Shown here in pieces: positions 12,968 through 23,187 of a stretch of 64,000 nt of DNA. This DNA comes from Kudoa neothunni. Its lineage: Eukaryota > Cnidaria. The first letter of the stretch is position 1, and each line of letters begins with the position of its first letter. The position numbers and the translations under genes were made by a program. The stretch is taken from NCBI GenBank assembly GCA_964304625.1, contig OZ199838.1, forward strand, positions 7,502,001 to 7,566,000, in the 5' to 3' direction. Under the pieces are notes generated by a model. That model saw nothing but the letters and a program-made list of their open reading frames with translations. It was not told where the DNA came from and made no database searches.

Positions 12968-15052
12968 TTATAGTGCCTCAAATTTGTCGATACGAGCAGC
13001 AGTGTTACCAGACCTAATGAGTTTGATGGTTTGGTGTTTGGATTTTCCACTCTTTTTGATGTCTTCGTATCGAAGATCACATTCAATTTGGGCCTTGTTC
13101 CTTTGTTTTAATAAAGTTTTTGTTGTCTAAAATGAAATAAGAAAAAAGTAGGACAAACAAATTGGAAGTGAGAGAATAATGTTGTTACATCTTGTGCCGA
13201 TTTAGTGTTAACCTCAACTTTTTCTCTTTTTTGAATAGTTTCACCTGCGGCGGCCTTGGTTTTAAGATTGTTGATTAATTGTTGATCTTCCTCATGTTTT
13301 CTCTTCAAAGCCTCAAGTTCAGCCTTAGCTCTCTCAGCTTCTGCAGCTTTTTCAGCAGCAAGTGTCAGAGCCTGAGTTTCTTTTAGCATCTAAAAATTGG
13401 CTTATAAACATTCAACCATCAGTCCAAATCTTACAAGTTCTTCTTTTGCTTTTCTCTCATCTTCCATATCTTGCTCTACCTTCAATTGTGCTTCTCGTAA
13501 CTGTCGTAATTCTTCTTCTGTCAAGTTACTTCTCATTCGTTCCTCTTCCGCCTCTAATGCAAGTTGATCCATACGTTGTTGCATTATATCAAGTTCTTCT
13601 TGGTAGTCCTTTTCCACTAGATTAATGTTAGAAAATTTTTTTCGACCAAATATAAATAGTACAATCTTCAACAAGAGTATCGTTGACATTTCCAACAACA
13701 GCTTGTTGTTCGATCGCGTCAAGTTTAGCTTCCAATTCTAAAGCACGCTGTCTAGCTGCAATTTCTGCCGCCATCTTTTGTTCCTCAGCAACTTGGGCCA
13801 CTTTAGCCTTCTCTCTGAATTCGATTATTTCTTCGGATACAGTTGGGCTTCTTCTTGAAAGGTACATTTCATGATTTCCGATGATGGTTCTCAATATATA
13901 TTGATTGTATTGTATGTTGACCGAACGCATATGAAATTCCTATATAATTAAATATGATGATGAACTGATACTTAAATAAAATTAACAATACAGGAGCGTT
14001 TTTATCAAGTGGCTTGATTATAAATTTAGCGTTGATATACTGTACGCTCTTGATTTCGGACCAAGACAATCCAACCTCTGGGACTAATCTACAAAAATAA
14101 TAAACAAAATAAACATAAACATAGGGATCACTGAACATAATCGTAGTTACTAATACTTGTTATCAAATTTGTAAATATTGAGACCATCACAATCAACACC
14201 AAGAAACAATTTTGATCCCTTTTTATTTCGAATATCAAAATATCTAACTCCATACATATCCATTTCTTGGATAAGATGGAAAATATCTTTCAATGCTTCG
14301 GTTCTGAGTAAAAAAATATATTATTTCATATTAAAATTAGCAAGTGTGCATACTGAGTTAACTTGCGGTACGATTTCCACATATCATCAATGAGAACACA
14401 CCACTCATCGCTTGTCATCGAATGTCTCTCCATAACACTTTTCAATAAATGAACATGTAGTAAATATCAACAGAAACAACAATACCCTTTAGGAACTAAG
14501 TTATCAAGATATTGCCTAACCGTTTTAGTTGAATCTTCGTTGGTACTATTGTAACCAAACGTAAACTGTAGATCCAGAGCGGAAAGGGTGACTATAGATG
14601 CAGGATCACAGTAGAGTTCTTCTGACATGATCTTTTGTCGAAGATCCTTGTAAATAGCTTTCCAAGTTTGACTTTGTATAACCTCGCTCATAATATCAAT
14701 GGGATAGAATTTGACTTGAAACAGAAAACTGTAAGTGTTTTTAAGTGGCGTAAATATGTTTTGATGGGTTAGCTAATGTAGAATAATTGTGATGTGTTTT
14801 TTCACCTTATATCAACTTTATACCTTTTTTTCATTCATTACTGAGTGAGGATTCTTTTCAGTATCTTCACCAAATAATTGAAACCACCAATATTCAAAAA
14901 TTTGTACGTGAGCACAGGCCTAATTGAAAAATAATTGTATTCAATACTTTATTAAGTTAGTAAAAAACTTTAATCAAGGCATCCTTTCCTGTGATATTTG
15001 AGGGAAATGAAAATGTGGTTCGATGATCTGGAAACTTAACGATAACATCGAT
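12968..15052 (-). CDS. Ezrin/radixin/moesin (ERM) family membrane-cytoskeleton linker
   Basis: Links plasma-membrane proteins to cortical actin. Exons 14969-15052, 14824-14919, about 14740-14486, 14437-14354, 14303-14157, 14088-13992, 13939-13700, 13608-13435, 13389-13189 and 13126-12968 read on the minus strand, mostly joined by 45-60 bp introns; a small first exon with the ATG was not found. FERM lobes F1-F3 are visible: VKFYPIDIMSEV, EMDMYGVRYFDIRNKKGSKL, VGLSWSEIKSVQYINAKFII and GNHEMYLSRRSPT. Then comes an Ala/Glu/Lys-rich coiled-coil helix of about 200 residues. The C-terminal actin-binding tail, SKHQTIKLIRSGNTAARIDK before the final FEAL, keeps the threonine (KHQT) matching moesin Thr558, the activating phosphosite; merlin-type tails lack this pattern. 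The F1 lobe is the most diverged part. The junction near 14740-14824 is uncertain. Confidence 0.9.
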
Positions 15053-17439
15053 CTAAAGAACATACATGAGTTGAAATCATAAAAATAACAGAGTATCGCT
15101 CAGAACGTATGAAAAATTTCCCCTTACTATTTTTATCACTCTTACCACTATGTTGAAACTTAATCAAACTCATAATTGGTAGCGACTACGTAGGGTATGG
15201 CCGATACTCACAAGGGTAATAAATCGCTTATTTATAATAAAAATATTACAGTAGATTCCTTCTTGGTCTTTGTCATTGAATAACTTGTAAACTATGGTTC
15301 AGAGAAACGGTCGATAACTAACCCACTTAGCAATCGGCTTTTAATACTATTAATAGTGAACAATCTACTTACTTTATGTTGTCATTGTTGTATTACGTGA
15401 CACGTTAAATTAAGCTTTATCTTTCTAGAAAAATCAACCGTTTAAGAAGTTAATTCCAGGTAGTTCGTACATACATGTATTCTTTATTTGCAGGCTATGC
15501 TACAAGCTTCTAGCATGGAAAGCAAGTTAATCATCTAATGAATTTTTATAATATCTATATAATAAAAATTTAGATTATTATCATATTTTATTGTTTAAAA
15601 TTCGATAAAAACAAGGTTCAATATACAATTGATAGATAATCGGGTTAATAAATCTACACCCTTATTGATTTTGTTATAATTCAAAGTCTACGACAATACA
15701 ACCTCAGTGTGATCGTACAACTATAGATTTGTAAAAAAATCGACTTCGATCTAATATCATTATGATACATTAGGTAATAATAAGATACACCTCATTTCTA
15801 AAACCTTATATTGGGATAATAATGAATGGCTCAATAAGGAAAATAAGACACTGAATGATATAGAATTCGGATAATAATGAAAAAATTACAAACCCCTTAT
15901 TATTAGCTCATGTTTCGCTAATACGAAAATTTATAAATTGTGTCTTATTGTTTAACATAAGTTTATGGGCCAAAAATTGTTCCTTATTCAATTAAAATGA
16001 TCCTATAAGATTAGTCTGAATAATATTGAAGTAAATTAAATGTGTGATGTATTAAACTCAGAAAATCACGCATTATTATTACAACTTCGTTTAAATTAAC
16101 GACCTTAATATACGGAAAAATTTAATATTCTTATATTGATTTAACCTCCCTAAATCAGTACTTAACATGGTTCCAGGGTTTCCATACTGGAATGAATAAA
16201 TTTATATATCTTAAATAAACTTAAAATTTTCTCAATTAGATACTACTTCACTTTCGATGTATTCTGTTTAAAAGGATAATCTTTTACCTAACGTAATATG
16301 TGAACAGTAGTCTGAAAGACGTTTCAACATCTAAAATTAGAGTCTACTTTGGCTTGAATTAACTTGGATTAATTATCATGTACGTATTGGCAGCTTCGAC
16401 CTTCTAAATTTGTTACAGCTAACTAATTTTGAAAAAATGAACCCAAACAAATATTGACCAATATCAAGAAAAAATTATGTTACTTTGTCAATTGAAATAA
16501 ATACATACAGTACTTTATTATAGCAAAATTCATTCGAAAAAATTAAGCTAATCTTATAGTTTTCATGAAATTATATCCGGTGAATTTGGGCCAATATACG
16601 ATTAGCATCCGAGTAAATCATATTTACTATCCGCGTAACCACACAAAACCAAACATCATATTTTTTATATCCGATTATTTTAACATATGATAAATGATTT
16701 TGATTTTAGTTGAGTTTGGCAAAAATATTTGTACTAATGGAACTTATTTAGCCCTTAATGATGACTGGTATCCAATATGCTTACCTGAACATTAAATCAC
16801 CCCAATACATTTTCAATCTTACTATAATCAGTTTATTTTAATCAAATTAAAAAATCTGTTTATTATAATTTTTCTTTTTTTTATTTTATACATTGGACTC
16901 TATTCTTAATTGGATAAAAACAAATTTGTATCTATTTAATTGGAAAAATTTACTCTAAGTTCGGTTTAAATCAGGGGTCTCCAAAATGGTCGATAATTAC
17001 GCTATGGGTCGAATGAGGGTCGATGCATGTTATAGAGACGCAACTGAATTTTATGGGCTTTCTAGGTAATGCTTTCCATCTTCCATCTTCCTACTTCCTA
17101 CTTCATACTACATTATTTAATTATATTAATTGACTCTAACCCTCGACATTCGTTTTTTATTTAAGTTAAGATCAAACGCCACTTTTCCTAATGATGTAAT
17201 TCAATGTTTTTCGTTTATGTAGAGATACTTTGTAGCTCATAAAAACTAGTGAATATATTGGCTTTATTTTTCTTAAATATTAATGGTCAACAGTACTGAT
17301 TGTTATTACACGTTTATAAAACAATAACGATAATTTATAATACGTTTATAATTGACTAAGAAAGGTAAGTCTAATTTTCAAAATTGATTTGAATCGTAAA
17401 TACAAAAGCTACGAAGATCTATCTCCTATCTATCTTCTT
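15053..17439. other. Intergenic, nothing coding seen
   Basis: Long AT-rich stretch upstream of the ERM gene. It should contain that gene's promoter and first exon, neither of which could be placed. A pyrimidine-rich repeat (CTTCC/CTTCA units) lies near 17076-17108. Confidence 0.4.
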
Positions 17440-18068
17440 TCCATATATATAAAGTAGTAGTGTGTGTGTACGCACAAATCTTCTCCTTATACAGAGACTT
17501 TTTAGATTATTTGAGTTTCATATTATACTTTAAAAAATCCAAAATTCACTATAAAAATACAACGGGTTTGTCTGCTTTCTTATAAAGTGGTGAATTTGTA
17601 GTGTCAACTTTTTGTAAACAGATTAATGCTGATGATAATAAGATTACCACAGCACGTGATTCGCTACAATGTTCAATGATATGCGTAGATAACTCTAATT
17701 TTCTGTATTTAAATACAATTGTAACTTTAACTTTACTCTTTTTTACACTTTAAACTAAGTTAACAAGTTCTTCAACGTTCGTTGATGCGTAGGAGGGGAC
17801 TCGGTGTAAACGAAGATTTATTGTTTAAATAGGGGATTAATAAGCCACACGAGTTGAAAGAACTTATGATTCCTAAATGAAAATAGTCTAATAAAGAGGA
17901 AAGTGAAGAGGAATGGGATATCAATAATTGTCTTGAATAACACTGCCGTCAAAAGAACGATAAAATAATTATAATTGACTCTTAACATAAAATGACCTTG
18001 GCCTATTCCAGGCCAAAGTCAGCGTGGTCGGGAAAGGAAACCCGAGCGAAGCGGGGTTTTTGCGCTAG
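17440..18068 (+). mobile_element. Non-autonomous Helitron-like element
   Basis: The left end reads TCCATATATATAAAGTAGTA. The right end has a short hairpin (AACCCGAGCGAAGCGGGGTT) followed within a few bases by GCGCTAG. A TC start, a 3' hairpin and a CTAG end are Helitron hallmarks. No Rep/helicase gene lies inside. The last 310 bp are homologous to 31325-31582, including the shared run GTCAAAAGAACGATAAAATA, so this is a repeat family. Confidence 0.6.
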
Positions 18069-18140
18069 CCTATATATGTAAAGTAGTAGTGTCCGTGTGT
18101 GTGTACAAATTATATTCTTATACAGAGACTTCTTTTAATT
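18069..18140 (+). repeat. Second Helitron-like 5' end abutting the first
   Basis: Starting directly after CTAG, the bases CCTATATATGTAAAGTAGTA, a following GTGTG run and TATACAGAGACTT repeat the left end of the element at 17440. This is a tandem or nested insertion of the same family; its own right end was not found. Confidence 0.5.
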
Positions 18141-18902
18141 TTTTCCAAGTTGTGATACTTATAAAATTGTATTTAGTATTCGAAAAATAAAATAATTACA
18201 ATATTCCTTAAATTAGTAGTTATTTTAAGATGTATACATTTTAAGAGAAGATTAACTAGCGCAATAACCGGATTATCCGTGATTAATCTATTTACCTAAT
18301 CAACAATTGGAAACTATTTATCGATATCTATTAATTAAAAATGCGGCGTTAATAGCGCTATTATACGTATTTATTTGTAGTGTCACGGAACGTGATCTTA
18401 TTGGCAGGTTTAACTCATGAATGCGAAAATTATCCTAATATAATCTTATTCGATTATAATAACGAGTGGGTTTTAGAAAACTTCCTTTATCGTGAAAGTC
18501 CTAATATATTTCATAGTAGAAAATAATTTACTATATCAAATTTGAATAAAATAATTTTTAATAATTATTATTTCAAGCTATAATTCCATATTGATCTAGC
18601 GCGAAAACAACCGCTCATATTCAATTAAAAAAGGAAGATAAACGTGGGCTAACTGATAGCCAGATAACATCAAATGATAAGGTTTTAATGAGTTCAGTTA
18701 AGAATATAACAAATAACTTCGAATAGCTACGATATATTAGTTCATGTGAAAATAAGATTTTCATGTGTAATTCGCAGAGTATCATCTCTCATATGATGGA
18801 GATGATTAAATAATAAAATCAGGGCTGCGAATAACACATTCATCAACAAGTTTAACACTTATCCTTGTGGTTTAATGGTATTGACATTTTATATTACCTT
18901 AA
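18141..18902. other. Intergenic, nothing coding seen
   Basis: AT-rich DNA between the Helitron-like ends and the first piggyBac; it probably includes the remaining body of the second Helitron-like copy. Confidence 0.35.
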
Positions 18903-20720
18903 CCCTCTAAGGTTTTTGGAGTGTATTACACCCCAAAGCGACTTTAAAATAAGCATATCTCTCTTTGCAAATAACCAACCAACTGATAACTCACGTTATT
19001 CTTGTATAAACGTCTATAATATAGGATAAAATATGAAAATAAAAAATTTATTGAATATATACATTTTTATCGGAAGATTATCTTCTAAGGTTTTTGGGGT
19101 GAATTTAACACCAGATTTTTTTGTGTTTAAAAAACAAGTATATTATTTTAAACATAAATTAAAAGTTTTGGTTGTTTTAAACGGGTAGATGATTACGAAA
19201 ATCATGATTGAAATTGAAGTATTTTGTGTGCGCGTGCGTGAGCCGGGTTGTTGAGCATTTAGCATGGGTGATTTCGGCGACTTCAATGATGAATGTGGTT
19301 CATATGATAACGAATATGACGATTTTATTATCGAAGATTTTGAAACCGATGAAGAGAGTATTGGAGAGGATATTGTCCATAGTAATATTTTAATAAGTAA
19401 AAGCGATATCACATGGAGCGATACAAAGCCACCTGCGACAAAAACCATCGCCGCAAACAGTATGGAATCTGCACCTGGTCCTACTTCGTATGCATTTTTT
19501 AAGATAAAAACAATTGTCGACTGTTTTTTGCTATTTTTCAATGATTAAGTATGCTCAACAATAATAAAATACATCAACGCGTTTGGCACAAAACATTTCA
19601 AAGAAGAGTGGTTTGAAGTAGACATTGTTGAATTTAAAGGTTACTTAGGCCTCCTTATACTGATAGGAACGCATAAAGATCGACAAGAGCTTTTATGTGA
19701 ACTTTTCAGTGTCAAAGAAGGCAAAGAAATATGGCTTGAAATTTTTCATGTTGGCTGATCCGATCTCGAACTATATCTTGAATATCAGTATCTATTTGGG
19801 AAAGAACAATTCCGACAACACGAGACAATGTGACTTTGGTGAAAGCATAATTCTCTCTTGGTCAATCCCTCTTTTTTATTCTGGCCGAAAGGTGTTGGCT
19901 GACAATTTTTTTTCGTCATTTTCGCTCGTCGAAAAATTAATGAATAAAAATCGAAGGCTGTCATTCTTTTGACAAGTGGCATTACAGACGACTCTGTATC
20001 GGATAAAGAGTTTAAATTCAAACCCAACGTCATATTGAACTACAACCAAACTAGAGGTGGCGTTGGTAACATTGATAGAATGCTTGCATCTGTTTCAGTT
20101 CGCAGGTTTGCGAGGAGATAGCCCATGATAACGTTTTTTAATATGGTCGACCTGTCCTTAGTTAATGCGTTTGCATTATATAGAGATATTTTCAGTGATT
20201 TAAACAAGAACAGGCGTGCATTTCTGAAAGAAATTGCTCAATTTCTTTGGGATCCTCTTCTCTCTAGAAATATGCCAAGCAAAATCATAAAGAATGTACC
20301 AAAAGGTGATATTTTCCGAAGAAAGCACCTCCCAGCAGTCTGAAACAATGTAGATGTGAATATTGCGAAAGAAAAAAAGACCGTAAAACATCGCAATGGT
20401 GCAAATCTTGTTTCAAATATTACTGCTCGGATCATTCATCTAACACTTGTTGTAAATGTGAAAAATTGCGTCTATTATCATTAAATATTTTTTTTCACTT
20501 GCAATTCATTTATAATTGGCCAGTACTCTTAGAACAACAAATTAATGTTATATCTCAACTAACGAGTATAAACGAATTCTGCGTATAAGTGTAATAAATC
20601 GGATTAGGGTGGGATTAATGCGCATATATCGTTATGTATTTATAGGGGTTCCTTCCAATGGATTTGCTTTATAATTTACAAATAAAGATGTGGGGTATCG
20701 AATTTTGGATCGTTAGAGGG
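18903..20720 (+). mobile_element. piggyBac-type transposon PB1 (decayed)
   Basis: Bounded by TTAA at 18899-18902 and 20721-20724, with inverted tips CCCTCTAA / TTAGAGGG. A near-palindrome GGAGTGTATTACACCCC (18918-18934) lies 15 bp from the left tip and a second copy (GGGGTGAATTTAACACC, 19096-19112) 178 bp further in. It carries one transposase gene on the plus strand, described separately. Confidence 0.9.
19264..20590 (+). pseudogene. PB1 piggyBac transposase, broken
   Basis: The acidic N-terminus (MGDFGDFNDECGSYDNEYDD) starts at 19264. Pieces of the catalytic domain follow in shifting frames: EEWFEVDIVEFKGYLGLLIL, KYGLKFFMLADP, SGRKVLADNFFSSF, and NYNQTRGGVGNIDRM. A Cys/His-rich C-terminal domain follows (CEYCERKKDRK...CKSCFKYYC...CCKCEK, 20350-20470). 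The region that should hold the first catalytic Asp is deleted near 19690. The second Asp (ADNFF) is kept. The third is changed (GGVG where the family has GGVD). At least three frame breaks and stops are present, so it is inactive. Confidence 0.85.
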
Positions 20721-20724
20721 TTAA

Positions 20725-23116
20725 CCCTTTCATGCCTGAAAATCAAGCTGTAATAATTTTTTTTTAAAAGCGGAAAAAGATTTATATTTTTAGTAATAAC
20801 AACATATATAAAAATTTTGGAAATATTTTATTAGGAACCATATCTAATTACATGTTGCCATATGACAACATTCGGAGACACCTTACTCCCCAAACAATGT
20901 TGCGCGTGCGCGGTTGGTAAGGAAGACTTCTTTGCGCTCCAAATTACGCACATTTGACACATTTAATAACAAAAAAATACTACTAATTTTGTTTGTGGAA
21001 ATTTAAATGACAATTTCTGTTGATATTTAAGCATAGATGAATTTTATATTTCATGCGTACAGTTCTAGAGTGCATTCCGCACAATTTACACCTAGCTTTC
21101 GTTGATGTACATGAAGGGAAGTAGGAAATTTCGTCAAAACGCACAATAGCATTTACTTTTGATTCTGGTAGACTATAGATACTACTAGACATAGGAATCG
21201 AGATAGTGATACCTTATGTGGATGGCCTCCCTCTTTTACTCGCAACACTTACCATTTGATTCTCATGCATCAATCGTTCGCTTACCGAAACATTGAAATC
21301 TAACAAACACAAGCTTTTCTTTGTTGGGATTTCATGTAAGGAACATTGACGTTTATATGAGAGCCATCCGTTAAGGATGCATTGGTTTATCACCCACAAG
21401 AAGATTCTCTCGTACCACTTTTTGGACTTGTGGTCAAGTCTATACAGAACCATTAGCATATCGAAAAAGTCTACACCGCCCATATTTTGGTTATACATTT
21501 TAATTATATTGGGGCAGTCAATTTTTATAACCTTTTTTGCCTTTCGATCATATCTATCAATAGAGCTCAAGGGGAAAATAGAGTGAGCCGTTGATGTCAT
21601 TGTTACAGCTGACCCATCTAATCAACGTACAATGTTTGTTTTATAACAACCGTCAAGATGTAAAGCATATTCGTAACTTCCTCTTTTTAGCTTCCTAAAC
21701 GTCTTATCATCACTAAATGGACAATTTCTAAGACGATTCGATCTTATTGCACCGATTGAATGATGGCCCATCTTCAGCAGAATCGAGTGTAATGATAACG
21801 TGGAAAAATAATTATCATAATAAAAATGATGCTTGCTTCCGTTCTTTATGGATCCTGCTAATTTTAATACGATGTCAGAGGAGTGAAAACCAGAACTTTC
21901 ACCATCGTATTGAAAATCCCCATCTTCAAAAAAGTCGTGCACTATACCACCAGAGCCATTTCTAGTGAAAACCTTGAAACCCCATTTTGTAGGTTTCGAA
22001 GGCAAGTATCTCTTGAGGCCAGACTTACCTTTAAATGGAATCATCTGCTCATCCACACACTGGTTGTATTCAGGTTCAATTTTTAGGCATTCTTCCCCTA
22101 TCATATTTAACAGGGGTCTCACTTTAAAGAAACGGTCGCAATCTTTACTGGTTCTAGAAGTCGCTAGTTTATTATTATCGCAAAAATGTATATATCTTTG
22201 GATGAACTCAAATCGATCTCAGGGCATTTTTTCGGATATTGAACTACAATTGAGTTCACTACACCAATAGTTTCTTATCCGTGGTAATTTGATTATTGAC
22301 ACACGTATAAGCATCCCAACGTATAATTTTATTTCGTTTGTTGTGGTTCTAAAATTTGAATTGTTCTCTATGGCATAATTATTAGTTTCTTTACATATGC
22401 ATGAGCTCGAACAATTCATCTGTAAAGAACCTGTTGAAATATAAATAAGGATCCAAAATTGGTTCCATTTTAAATTCCACGCTTGATAATAAACTTTCTT
22501 CGATTATATGTGATACGTTTTTTACGTAATTAGGATGATCACTATTGTATTCTTCTTTATCAGTGCTGGCGTCTGAAAGCGAATCACATTGTAGGTTGTT
22601 GCTTTCATCATCAGATATATTCTCGGCGTCAGATTTATCAGCATCTGGAAGCAATATTAATTCCTCAACTATTTTACAATCAACATTTATCTTTTTCACT
22701 AACTCTGCATCCACAGCAATGTTGATCCTGAAAAACGGCACGCGCGCCGAATGTTGCCATATGGCAACAAGCATTAAGCTACTACTCCAAACTAGAGTTC
22801 TTTAAGATTATATGATCTATACAAATTTTTGTAGAAAAAATGTACCATTTTATAATATATATTTTTTTAATGCAGTTAAAATAATTATTAGGGTGTAAAT
22901 TTAGTGCCATAAAATGACCTTTTTATTGATTGAAAAATTTCAATTTATGACGTATTTTTACTAAGAAATTTTAAAAATTATCTAATTTAGCGTTTGATAA
23001 AAGAATAAAGATTAATTTAACTTTTTTTTAATGCTTTAGTTGTTAAATATAATACTCATTGAGGAATTATAACAACAATCCGATGTTGCCATATGGCAAC
23101 ATTCGGCGTCAAAGGG
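20725..23116 (-). mobile_element. piggyBac-type transposon PB2
   Basis: Bounded by TTAA at 20721-20724, shared with PB1, and 23117-23120. Tips are CCCTTTCATGCC and GGCGTCAAAGGG. The palindrome GTTGCCATATGGCAAC occurs at 20854-20869 (one mismatch), 22753-22768 and 23085-23100, each followed by ATTCGG on one strand. The transposase is on the minus strand. Confidence 0.9.
20983..22774 (-). pseudogene. PB2 piggyBac transposase (PGBD2/3-like), lightly damaged
   Basis: Reads from about 22774 to 20983. It has an acidic N-terminal region, then CVDEQMIPFKGKSGLKRYLP (first catalytic Asp), HHFYYDNYFSTLSL (second) and NQNMGGVDFFDM (third), so the full DDD triad is present. It ends in a Cys-rich domain (CKLCGMHSRTVRMKYKIHLC). 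Damage is modest. There is one frameshift near 22395-22415 (FELM to CKETNN) and three in-frame stops: near 22217 after EKMP, near 21623 where family Trp is expected, and near 21212. The 22753 palindrome lies inside the first codons of this reading frame, so the true start may be downstream. Confidence 0.85.
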
Positions 23117-23187
23117 TTAATAACAAATAGATCTGCCTAACATTCGAGAGTTTGATTAAATGAAATAGATGGATTCACAGTTTCCGA

